Source of the DNA: Actinomycetes bacterium
GTDB taxonomy: Bacteria > Actinomycetota > Acidimicrobiia > Acidimicrobiales > Microtrichaceae
Assembly: GCA_023450775.1 (NCBI GenBank)
Contig: JAEXGP010000320.1
Span: 1-42,688 of the forward strand
Direction of reading: 5' to 3'
DNA length: 42,688 bases
A program made the translations under genes and the position numbers. Positions within the stretch are counted from its first letter, which is position 1. The number at the start of each line of letters is the position of its first letter. This document shows positions 1 to 7,484 of this stretch, one piece after another. The notes beneath the pieces are model-generated. The model worked only from the letters and a program-made list of their open reading frames with translations, searched no databases and was not told the origin of the DNA.

Positions 1-1
1 G

Positions 2-1048
2 GCCGGCGGTGCCCAGGCCGGCGGTGCCCAGACGGGCGTCGCCGCTGCCGATCGCTGGGAGGTCGTGTCGAGCAGCGGGGACGGCCCGCCGCTCCGACCC
101 GGCGACGGTGCGGTGCGCACGGTGTCGGACGACGGCGACTGGGTGCTGGTGCTGCGCGGCGACCTGGATGCGGGCGGCGTCGAGCTGCTCGAGACGCTGG
201 TCGACCAGGTGGGTGTCGCCGTGGACGCGATGCGTCTCCGGGAGGACGCTGCGGCCGCCGAGGCGTTGCTGCGCGCCGAGGAGCTGCGCACGGGCATCCT
301 CCAGGCGGTGTCGCACGACCTGCGCACCCCGCTCGCCGGCATCAAGGCGTCGGTCACCTCGCTGCTGTCGCCCGACATGACGTTCGGACCCGAGGACACG
401 CGGGAGTTCCTGACGTTGATCGACCACGAGGTCGACCGTCTGGACCGCGTGGTGGGCAACCTGCTCGACATGAGTCGTCTGCAGTCGGGCGGCCTGCGCG
501 TGCTGCGGCTGCCGACCCCGGTGGAGGACGTGCTCGGCGCCGCGGTCGCGGGTGTGGACGATCCCGCCGGCCACCGGGTCGAGCTGCGGGTGCCGCCTGA
601 CCTGCCGCTCGTCGACGTGGACCCGGCGCTGACCGAGCGGGCCGTCGCCAACGTGGTCGCCAACGCGCTGGCCGTGCAACCCGAGGGCGAGCCGGTCGTC
701 GTCGACGCCGCGGTGGTGGGCGACCGGGTCCACGTGCGCGTGGTCGACCGCGGCCCCGGCATCCGTCCCGCGGACCGTGCCCGCGTGCGGGCACCGTTCC
801 AACGCCTCGGGGACCGGTCCAACCAGGCGGGGGTGGGGCTCGGGCTCGCCATCGCCCACGGGTTCACCGTCACCGTCGGCGGCCGGTTGGAGCTCGAGGA
901 CACACCCGGCGGCGGGCTGACCGTGGTGTTCGAGCTGCCGATCGCCGTGCTCGCCGACGAGCAGCGCGTCGAGCGTGCCGCACCCGTCGCGCCCGGCGAC
1001 GAGTTGGCACCGACCCCGCTGGTCGTGACCGACCGAGGCACTCCATGA
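2..1048 (+). CDS. kdpD: KdpD-like sensor histidine kinase, C-terminal part (cut by window edge)
   Basis: This is the C-terminal part of an osmosensitive K+ two-component kinase; its N-terminus lies left of the window. The reading frame is open from base 2, so the GTG at 65 is probably internal. The dimerisation/phosphoacceptor segment AVSHDLRTPLAGIK has its histidine codon at 314-316, and the HATPase_c domain ends with a GVGLGLAIAHGF G-box near 832-870. The sequence around the phosphoacceptor His is typical of KdpD. The gene overlaps the downstream response regulator by 4 bp (ATGA), which implies translational coupling. The family autophosphorylates on His and passes phosphate to KdpE to control the high-affinity KdpFABC K+ pump, which is not in this window. 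The USP and KdpD sensor domains cannot be seen, so the subfamily rests on the kinase core and the KdpE neighbour. Confidence 0.88.
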   Translation, partial: AGGAQAGGAQTGVAAADRWEVVSSSGDGPPLRPGDGAVRTVSDDGDWVLVLRGDLDAGGVELLETLVDQVGVAVDAMRLREDAAAAEALLRAEELRTGILQAVSHDLRTPLAGIKASVTSLLSPDMTFGPEDTREFLTLIDHEVDRLDRVVGNLLDMSRLQSGGLRVLRLPTPVEDVLGAAVAGVDDPAGHRVELRVPPDLPLVDVDPALTERAVANVVANALAVQPEGEPVVVDAAVVGDRVHVRVVDRGPGIRPADRARVRAPFQRLGDRSNQAGVGLGLAIAHGFTVTVGGRLELEDTPGGGLTVVFELPIAVLADEQRVERAAPVAPGDELAPTPLVVTDRGTP

Positions 1049-1752
1049 GCAGGGTCCTGGTCGTCGACGACGAGCCGCAGATCCGCAAGGCGCTGTCGGT
1101 GACGCTGCGCGCGAGCGGCTACGACGTCGACGTCGTCGGCACCGGCGAGGAGGCGCTGACCCGCGTCGCCGGTTCGCACCCCGATGCGGTGATCCTGGAC
1201 CTCGGCCTGCCTGGCATCGACGGCATCGACGTGATCGAGGGGCTGCGGGGCTGGACCGACGTGCCGATCGTGGTGCTGTCGGTCCGCGGCGAGGAGTCCG
1301 ACAAGATCGCCGCGCTCGATGCCGGCGCCGACGACTACGTGACCAAGCCGTTCGGCATGGGCGAGCTGCTGGCCCGGCTCCGGGTGGTGCTGCGACGCCA
1401 GCAGCCCGACACGTCGGTCGCCTCGGTGGTCACGCGCGACTTCACGATCGACCTCGCCGCTCGGCGCGTGACCCTGCAACGCGACGGAACGGAGGAGGAG
1501 GTGCGGCTGACGCCGATCGAGTGGGGGCTCGCCGAGCGGCTGGTCACCAACCCCGGACGGCTGCTCACCCAGCGCCAGCTGCTCACCGAGATCTGGGGTC
1601 CCGGGGTGAGCGACCAGACGCAGTACCTGCGCGTCCACATGTCGAACCTGCGCCACAAGCTCGAACCCGACCCGTCGCGACCTCGCTACTTCCACACGGA
1701 ATCGGGCATGGGCTACCGCTTCGAGCCGACGCCGATCAGCACCGCACCCTGA
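1045..1752 (+). CDS. kdpE: Response regulator KdpE (OmpR/PhoB family)
   Basis: A 235-residue two-domain response regulator. The receiver domain (about 1-115) has the acidic pair D8/D9, the phosphoacceptor D52 in the ILDLGLPG segment, and the conserved K101 in the VTKPF loop. The C-terminal winged-helix DNA-binding domain (about 130-228) contains the LTPIEWGLAERLV and YLRVHMSNLRHKLE segments characteristic of KdpE. The start ATG overlaps the stop of the upstream kinase (ATGA). By family, phosphorylated KdpE activates the kdpFABC operon under K+ limitation. It ends 21 bp before the convergent stop of the next gene. All key residues are present and length is normal. Confidence 0.93.
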   Translation: MSRVLVVDDEPQIRKALSVTLRASGYDVDVVGTGEEALTRVAGSHPDAVILDLGLPGIDGIDVIEGLRGWTDVPIVVLSVRGEESDKIAALDAGADDYVTKPFGMGELLARLRVVLRRQQPDTSVASVVTRDFTIDLAARRVTLQRDGTEEEVRLTPIEWGLAERLVTNPGRLLTQRQLLTEIWGPGVSDQTQYLRVHMSNLRHKLEPDPSRPRYFHTESGMGYRFEPTPISTAP

Positions 1753-1773
1753 TCGACGCCGCCTGGGAGCTCG

Positions 1774-4380
1774 CTAGTGGGGGAGCGGGTTGCGCTCGGA
1801 GGTGCGGTTGAGCGCCTCGGCGACGAGCTTCTCGAGCGGGAGCGATCGGCCGAGCCGCCACGCCCGCTCGAGCTCGTCGGGGTCCATGGCGGCACGGAGG
1901 CGCTCGACGCTCTCGTCGTGGAGCGGCTGCAGGAACGGGAGGATGGCCAGGCCCGTCGCCTCGCGCTGCAGCTCGGCGGCGCCGTGCAGCAGCGCCGACC
2001 ACTCCGGTTCGCCGTGCGCGCTGGCCAGGTTGGCGAGCAGCTGGATGCTCTCGCCCAGGCCGCGTGCGTCCCGGATGGACCACCGCAGCTCCAGGCTCTC
2101 GGTGATCGGGCCCACGGCGGCGCGGGTGTCGCCCTCCATGATCGAGACGATGCCGACGCTGAACTGCGCCCACGCGATGCCCCACGGCTGCAGCATGAGG
2201 CGCGTCAGGTCGAGCGACCTCTGCAGCTCGGTGCGCATGGCGACCAGGTCGCCCTCCAGGAAGCGGGCGTAGGCGAGGCCGAAGTGGGCCAGCCCGCGCA
2301 GGAAGATCGCGTCGAGTCGCGTGGCGATCTCCAGGCTCTCGCCGAACAGCTCGGCGGTGCGCTCGGCGTTCCCCAGGCTGAACACGACGTTGCCGAGCTC
2401 GGCGGCCGTCCAGCCCACCTCCAGCTCGGTGCCGTGCTCCCGCACGAGTTGGAGGCCTTCCTCCATCAGCTCCTCCGCCCGCTCGAAGTCGCCCTGCAGC
2501 GCGACGACCCATCCGAACGAGCTGAGCGCCCGGCCGCGGACCGCGGAGCGCACGTCGGGGACCAGTGCGAGCAGCTCGGTGAGCCGGCGCTCGCCCTCCC
2601 GGTACTGGCCGCCGACGTCCCAGTAGGGCCACATGGCCGCGGCGATCCTGCACCCGAGGAGTGGATCGCCCGCGCCGGCGGCGTGGTCCATCGCGGTCCG
2701 CAGGTTGTCGTGCTCCGAGTCGAGCAGCGCGAGCCAGTCGGGCATCTCGCTGGTCCAGAACCCGTGCCATGCCTGCTCGGCCAGGGCGACGTGGAACTCC
2801 AGGTGGCGGTCCCACGTGGCCTCGGCCTCGCCCGCCTTGACGAGCTGCTCGACCGCGTACTCGCGGATGGTCTCGAGCACCGTGAAGCGCACGCGGTCCG
2901 AGGTGGCGCCGTCGGCGTCGACCGACGACACCACCAGCGACCGGTCGACCAGGCTCTCGATGATGTCGAGCACCCGGAGCGGGTCGACGTCGTCGCCCGA
3001 GCAGACGTGCTCCGCCGCGTCGATGCCGGCGCCGCCGGCGAACACGCCGAGGCGGCGGAAGACGGCCTTCTCGTCGGGCTCGAGGTGGTCGTGGCTCCAC
3101 GCGATCGTGGAGCGCATGGTCCGGTGCCGCTCGGGCAGATCGGGCGACGAACCGGCCAGCGAGTCGAGCCGGTGCTCGAGCCGGGCCAGCAGGTCCGCCG
3201 GCTGCTGCACGCGCATTCGGGCGGCTGCCAGCTCGAGCGCCAGCGGCAGGCCGTCGAGCCGCCGGACGATCTCGGCGATGATCGCCACGTTGGCCTCGTC
3301 GAGCCGGAACCGCGGACGCACCCTCCGCACCCGTTCCACGAGAAGGTCGACCGCCGGCGACGCCGCTACCGCGTCGAGCGTGGCCTGCTCGTCGGCGTCC
3401 GGTACGGCGAGGGGCAGCAGCGGGAACTCCTGCTCCCAGCGCAGGCGCAGCGCCTGACGGCTGGTCACCAGCATCCGCACCGCATCCGTCGCGGCGAGCA
3501 CGTCGGCCAGGTCGTTGGCCGCCGCGACCACGTGCTCGAAGTTGTCGATGACGAGCAGCACCTGCTCGCCGTGGAGCACGGTGGCGATGGCGTCGACCAG
3601 CGAGCGGTCACCGGCCTCCTTGATGCCGACGCTCGCGGCGATCGTCGGCAGCACCAGCCCGGGATCGCGCAGGCCGGTGAGGTCGACCCACACGACCCGC
3701 TGGTCGCCCCGTTCCCGGCACCGGCGAGCCACCTCGATCGCCAGCCGGGTCTTCCCGCTGCCGCCGGAACCGGTGATCGTCACCAGTCGGGCCTCGCTGT
3801 CGCAGACCAGCTCGTCGAGCGTGGCCAGCTCGAGGTCGCGGCCGATGATCGCGGAGGGCGGCTGCGGGAGGCTGGGGTCCTTGGTCGACTCGGTCTGCTC
3901 CGCCCCGGCGTTGCGGCTGACCGACGTCTCGAACACCTCGCTGAGCATCACCGCCAGGTCGGTCTCGACGAGCTCGCGCAGCTCCTCGGGAGTGGAGAAC
4001 GAGCGGTACGAGGTGGAGCCGTCGTCGCGGATCCGGTCGAGCAGCTCCACCAGTCGCTCGTCGCGGTGGTCCGAGTCCTTGATGTAGACGAGCTTCGGGT
4101 GGTCCTTGGCCAGCACCCACTCGTGCTCCAGACCGGAGATGTCCATGTCGGGCGCCACCCAGCCGTAGCGCTCCCAGTAGAGGCCCAGGAACACGTGGGA
4201 CTGGTCCAGGTACGCCTGGTAGAGGTCGGCCGGCGGATGGGGCCGGGCGCCGAGCTCGAACATGACGGGCACGAGCCGCAGCCGGGTGATCGCCTCCTTC
4301 ACGGCCGCGCGCTCGGGGGCCATCTCCTGCAGGGTCGAGCTCACGAAGACCCGGAGGCGCTGGTCCGGAGTGCGGATCAC
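1774..4380 (-). CDS. DUF4062 plus NB-ARC (STAND) ATPase with helical-repeat C-terminus
   Basis: A predicted 868-residue signalling ATPase. Residues 8-90 are a DUF4062 domain (LRVFVSSTLQEM start, GLYWERYGW segment). Residues about 178-450 form an NB-ARC/STAND module with Walker A GSGGSGKT (204-211), Walker B LLVIDN (D279) and a GLPLALELAA motif. The remaining 400 residues look like TPR-type helical hairpins. I start at the GTG at 4380 because the protein begins right before DUF4062 there and a -10-like CATACT lies 8 nt upstream. Upstream in-frame starts would add about 35 low-complexity residues. STAND ATPases are usually ligand-gated switches, found in AfsR-like regulators and in defence proteins. 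No DNA-binding or effector domain is visible, so the output is unknown. The gene is monocistronic and convergent with kdpE. Confidence 0.85.
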   Translation of the reverse strand: MIRTPDQRLRVFVSSTLQEMAPERAAVKEAITRLRLVPVMFELGARPHPPADLYQAYLDQSHVFLGLYWERYGWVAPDMDISGLEHEWVLAKDHPKLVYIKDSDHRDERLVELLDRIRDDGSTSYRSFSTPEELRELVETDLAVMLSEVFETSVSRNAGAEQTESTKDPSLPQPPSAIIGRDLELATLDELVCDSEARLVTITGSGGSGKTRLAIEVARRCRERGDQRVVWVDLTGLRDPGLVLPTIAASVGIKEAGDRSLVDAIATVLHGEQVLLVIDNFEHVVAAANDLADVLAATDAVRMLVTSRQALRLRWEQEFPLLPLAVPDADEQATLDAVAASPAVDLLVERVRRVRPRFRLDEANVAIIAEIVRRLDGLPLALELAAARMRVQQPADLLARLEHRLDSLAGSSPDLPERHRTMRSTIAWSHDHLEPDEKAVFRRLGVFAGGAGIDAAEHVCSGDDVDPLRVLDIIESLVDRSLVVSSVDADGATSDRVRFTVLETIREYAVEQLVKAGEAEATWDRHLEFHVALAEQAWHGFWTSEMPDWLALLDSEHDNLRTAMDHAAGAGDPLLGCRIAAAMWPYWDVGGQYREGERRLTELLALVPDVRSAVRGRALSSFGWVVALQGDFERAEELMEEGLQLVREHGTELEVGWTAAELGNVVFSLGNAERTAELFGESLEIATRLDAIFLRGLAHFGLAYARFLEGDLVAMRTELQRSLDLTRLMLQPWGIAWAQFSVGIVSIMEGDTRAAVGPITESLELRWSIRDARGLGESIQLLANLASAHGEPEWSALLHGAAELQREATGLAILPFLQPLHDESVERLRAAMDPDELERAWRLGRSLPLEKLVAEALNRTSERNPLPH

Positions 4381-4388
4381 CGACCGAA

Positions 4389-4394
4389 AGTATG
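4389..4394 (-). promoter_or_regulatory. Putative -10 element of a leaderless promoter for the STAND ATPase
   Basis: CATACT on the minus strand ends 8 nt before the GTG at 4380 (an overlapping TACTTT ends 6 nt before it). No Shine-Dalgarno sequence fits in between. The spacing matches the other leaderless candidates in this window. Confidence 0.45.
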
Positions 4395-4469
4395 TCGGAC
4401 CGACCTCGGCAAGTGAACGGCTGCTGCCCCGTCCTCCCACGTCGCTGGACGACCGACGACCGCGGCTGT

Positions 4470-4509
4470 GTTCCCGACCTGGCACCCAGGAAGGTGCCCG
4501 ATCGGGAAC
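4470..4509. repeat. Nested palindrome, possible terminator of the ABC operon
   Basis: The outer arms GTTCCCGA/TCGGGAAC (8 bp, perfect) enclose a perfect inner stem GGCACC/GGTGCC with a short loop. It lies about 20 bp past the minus-strand stop of the ABC ATPase gene, so it may end that transcript. It has no T-tract. The nested design resembles other palindromes in this window, so a REP-like element is an alternative. Confidence 0.5.
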
Positions 4510-4528
4510 GAAGCGGGCGGCGTGGTCG

Positions 4529-5275
4529 TCACTGCGGGTCGACGACCTTGCCGTCGTCCATGTGGATGATCCGGTCCGCCGCGTTGGCCACGTGGTCGTC
4601 GTGTGTGACGACGACGATCGTGACGTCCTCCTCCGACCGCAGGTGCTCCATGAGCTCGAGCACCAGGTCGACCGATCGGCTGTCGAGCGAGCCGGTGGGT
4701 TCGTCGGCCAGCAGCAGTCCCGGTCGGTTTGCCAGGGCGCGGGCGATCGCCACCCGCTGACGCTCGCCGCCCGACATCTGCGGCGGCCGGCGGTGACCGA
4801 GGTGGCCCAGGTCGACCAGCTCGAGCAGCTCCCGCGCCCGCTCGGTCCGCTCCCGGCGGTTGGTGTGGCTGCCCATCATGGCGACCCCGATGTTGGCCAT
4901 GGCGTCGAGGTGGGGGAGCAGGTTGTGCATCTGGAACACCAGCCCGACCTCGGTGCGCCGGTAGCGGTTCACGTGGTCGGGGTGCGTGATGTCGTGGCCC
5001 TCGACGTGCAGCGACCCGCTGTCGGGATGGTCGAGCGCGGCGAGCAGGTGCAGGAGGGTGGACTTGCCGCATCCGGAGCGTCCGGTGACCGCCACGTACT
5101 CGCCCGACCGCACGGTCATCGTGAGGCCGTCGAGCGCGGTGACCACGCCGCGGTCGAACGTCTTGCGGACGTCGATGGCCTCGATGGCGGGTGGCGTCAG
5201 CGTGGCGGTGGCGCCGGTGGCGCCGGTGGTGGCACCCGTCGAGCCCGCCTGCGGTCGGTCAGTCGGATCACTCAC
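4529..5275 (-). CDS. ABC transporter ATP-binding protein (LolD/MacB type)
   Basis: A 248-residue ATPase subunit of a MacB/LolD-like ABC system. After a Thr/Ala-rich N-terminal tail of about 30 residues come Walker A GRSGCGKS (65-72), Q-loop Q115, signature MSGGERQ (167-173), Walker B with D191/E192 and switch H225. The translation start is a GTG that overlaps the stop of the upstream permease gene by 8 bp, so the two are one operon. By family, such ATPases power FtsX-like permeases that move lipids, lipoproteins or peptides, or act mechanically, rather than import nutrients. The substrate cannot be told from sequence. No MacA-like adaptor is next to it, as is common in actinobacteria. Confidence 0.92.
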   Translation of the reverse strand: MSDPTDRPQAGSTGATTGATGATATLTPPAIEAIDVRKTFDRGVVTALDGLTMTVRSGEYVAVTGRSGCGKSTLLHLLAALDHPDSGSLHVEGHDITHPDHVNRYRRTEVGLVFQMHNLLPHLDAMANIGVAMMGSHTNRRERTERARELLELVDLGHLGHRRPPQMSGGERQRVAIARALANRPGLLLADEPTGSLDSRSVDLVLELMEHLRSEEDVTIVVVTHDDHVANAADRIIHMDDGKVVDPQ

Positions 5276-6386
5276 GGCGCATCGCCTCCTGTGGTGAGAG
5301 CCGCGCGGCGCGCAGCGCCGGGTAGAGCGCGCCGATCGCCGTCACCGCGGTCGCGGTGACGAGCGCTCGGCCGAACACCCAGGCCTCGAACGTCGGTTTG
5401 AGGACGCCTTGCAGGTCCGGCAGGTCGGCGAGCACCCACACGGCCGCGAAGCCCAGTCCGACGCCCAGGCACGCGCCGATGAAGGCGATGATCGCCGCCT
5501 CGCCGAAGATCAGCGCGACGAGCCGCTTGCGCGACCAGCCGATCGCCCGCAGCACACCGAACTCGCGGTAGCGCTCCACCAGCGACAGGAGCATGGCGTT
5601 GGCGACGACGATCGCGCCGACCACGATGGCCACGATCGTGGCGGCGCGGTCGGCGCCGCTGATGAGCTGGTAGCTGCGGTCGGCGCGGCCGAACTCGAGC
5701 AGGTTCTGGATGCCGATCAGGACGGGGTTCTCGTCCTCGATCCGCCGTTCCAGTTGCGCGACCTTGGTGCCCTTGTCGACCTTGACGAAGAAGAGGGACA
5801 GCCCGCCCGGCTGACGCTCGTACGCCTGGAACGGCACCAGCGGGAACATGATGGCGCTGTCGCCGAACGTGTTGCCGGTGTTGAAGACGCCGACCACCGT
5901 CCGGTCCGCGTCGGCGATGTGGATGGTGTCACCCGGCCCGATGTTCAGGTCCTGGGCCAGTCGGATGCCGACCATGATCTCGTCCTCGGCCTCCGCGGTG
6001 AACGGCCGGCCGGCGGCCACCCGGACGCCGAACGGCTCCAGGTCCTCGGGCCGGATCCCGACCTCGACCACCAGCGGGTGCGCGTCGTCGAGCTTGTCCG
6101 TGCTGAGCAGCACACCGGTCGCGCTGCTCACGCCGGGAGTGGCTCGGACCCGCTCGAGCTGTTGCTCCGTGAGCGCGCTCTCCAGGATGTCGTTGAGGCC
6201 CTTCTGCGAGATCGTGAAGTCGGCGGCACCCACCTCGAGCACACCCGCGGCGGTGGTGCGGATGCTGTCGGTCACGATCCCGAGCGTGACGACGACCAGC
6301 ACGCCGATGGCCACGGCGAACGCGGTCAGCATCGACCGGACCTTCTTGGACCAGACGTTGTGACCGATCAACCAGATGAACGACAT
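5268..6386 (-). CDS. ABC transporter permease (FtsX/MacB family)
   Basis: A 372-residue permease with the MacB layout. One transmembrane helix lies near the N-terminus (about 12-35, LTAFAVAIGVLVVVTLGIV). A large extracytoplasmic MacB_PCD-like domain follows to about residue 245. Three C-terminal helices form the FtsX domain, with the SLVERYREFGVLRAIGWSR motif typical of this family. The start ATG at 6386 has a good Shine-Dalgarno (GAGGGAG). A longer in-frame extension upstream lies antisense to the next gene and is rejected. It is followed with an 8 bp overlap by its ATPase. No substrate can be assigned. Confidence 0.9.
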   Translation of the reverse strand: MSFIWLIGHNVWSKKVRSMLTAFAVAIGVLVVVTLGIVTDSIRTTAAGVLEVGAADFTISQKGLNDILESALTEQQLERVRATPGVSSATGVLLSTDKLDDAHPLVVEVGIRPEDLEPFGVRVAAGRPFTAEAEDEIMVGIRLAQDLNIGPGDTIHIADADRTVVGVFNTGNTFGDSAIMFPLVPFQAYERQPGGLSLFFVKVDKGTKVAQLERRIEDENPVLIGIQNLLEFGRADRSYQLISGADRAATIVAIVVGAIVVANAMLLSLVERYREFGVLRAIGWSRKRLVALIFGEAAIIAFIGACLGVGLGFAAVWVLADLPDLQGVLKPTFEAWVFGRALVTATAVTAIGALYPALRAARLSPQEAMRRE

Positions 6387-6494
6387 GGCGACTCCCTCGT
6401 CGCGTGTACGCCCCAGCTGCTGGTGGTCCCGCTCCCGTAGTGTGCCGCGCCGGACGCCGGGGCGGCCGGATGTCTTGCGTGGAACACTGCCGGG

Positions 6495-7358
6495 ATGACC
6501 CAGCTCACCGGCACCGGCATCTGGAGCGCGGCGCTGCGCTACGGCGACGTGGAGGTCGCCCGCACCGCGGCGGCCGAGCTCGAATCGCTCGGCTACTCCG
6601 CGATCTGGCTGCCCGACGTGGGCGGCGACGTGTGGACGCCGCTCGACGCCGTGCTCGGCGCGACCAGCTCCACGACCGTCGCCACGGGCATCCTCAACAT
6701 CTGGATGCACGAGCCGGCCGACGCCGCCGCGCAGTTCCAGCGGCTGACCGCGGAGCACGGTCCGCGGTTCCTGATGGGGCTCGGCGTCAGCCACGGTCCG
6801 TTCATCAACGCGACCGGCAAGGGCAACTACTCGAAGCCGCTGACGCACATGCGCGAGTACCTCGACGGACTGGACGCCGCTCCGGAGCCGGTCCCGTCGA
6901 CCGACCGGGTGCTCGCCGCGCTGGGCCCGAAGATGCTCGAGCTCGCCCGGACCCGCGCCGCCGGGACCCACCCGTACCTGGTCGTGCCCGAGCACACCGC
7001 CGCGGCGCGAGCCGCGCTCGGTGACGGACCGCTCGTCGCGCCGGAGCAGGGCGTCGTGCTGTCGACCGATCCGACCCACGCCCGGGAGGTGGCCCGCCAG
7101 CACCTGTCGGTCTACGTCACGCTCCCGAACTACGCGATCAACTGGTTCCGCCTGGGCTTCACCGAGGAGGACACGCTCGACGGCGGCAGCGACCGGTTGG
7201 TGGACGCCCTGGTCGTGTGGGGCGACGAGGACGCCATCCTCGCCCGCGTGCAGGAGCACCGCGATGCCGGCGCCGACCACGTGTGCCTGCAGGTCCTGGG
7301 CGAGGACCTGCCGATGGAGGACTGGCGTCGCCTCGCCCCGGTCGTCACCAGCGTTTGA
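6495..7358 (+). CDS. LLM-class F420-dependent oxidoreductase (TIGR03620-like)
   Basis: A 287-residue luciferase-like TIM-barrel protein. Features include the SLGYSAIWLPDVGGDVWTPLDAV segment, the ATSSTTVATGILNIWMHEP strand pair, RFLMGLGVSHGP and a C-terminal GADHVCLQVLGEDLP segment. These match the actinobacterial LLM subfamily whose members are believed to use coenzyme F420. The reaction and substrate are unknown. The ATG at 6495 is the first start that keeps the whole barrel. The gene is divergent from the FtsX-like permease (108 bp between starts), is monocistronic, and lies just left of the accessory island, so it is probably core genome. Confidence 0.85.
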   Translation: MTQLTGTGIWSAALRYGDVEVARTAAAELESLGYSAIWLPDVGGDVWTPLDAVLGATSSTTVATGILNIWMHEPADAAAQFQRLTAEHGPRFLMGLGVSHGPFINATGKGNYSKPLTHMREYLDGLDAAPEPVPSTDRVLAALGPKMLELARTRAAGTHPYLVVPEHTAAARAALGDGPLVAPEQGVVLSTDPTHAREVARQHLSVYVTLPNYAINWFRLGFTEEDTLDGGSDRLVDALVVWGDEDAILARVQEHRDAGADHVCLQVLGEDLPMEDWRRLAPVVTSV

Positions 7359-7470
7359 TTGTCCCATCGGTATCCGGGCGTCGCGATCCGACGCTCCTCG
7401 TACGGGCGTGACCGCCATCCGCTGCGACGGTGTGAGCGATGCTTCGGTCGTTCGCTCGGCCTGCTCATGC

Positions 7471-7476
7471 CACAAT
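7471..7476 (+). promoter_or_regulatory. Putative -10 element of a leaderless promoter for the TIR protein
   Basis: CACAAT ends 8 nt before the ATG at 7485 and no Shine-Dalgarno is present. This supports 7485 over the in-frame ATG at 7467. No clear -35 was seen. Confidence 0.4.
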
Positions 7477-7484
7477 CGCGGACC

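Noticed and set aside
1777..4416. Long open frame (879 codons) on the plus strand opposite the STAND ATPase
   Set aside because: Its translation is low-complexity Arg/Gly/His-rich and matches nothing, while the minus-strand frame has clear Walker motifs. It is a GC-rich shadow.
7467..7469. Alternative ATG start of the TIR protein
   Set aside because: It adds six residues without a ribosome site and would lie upstream of the likely -10 at 7471-7476.
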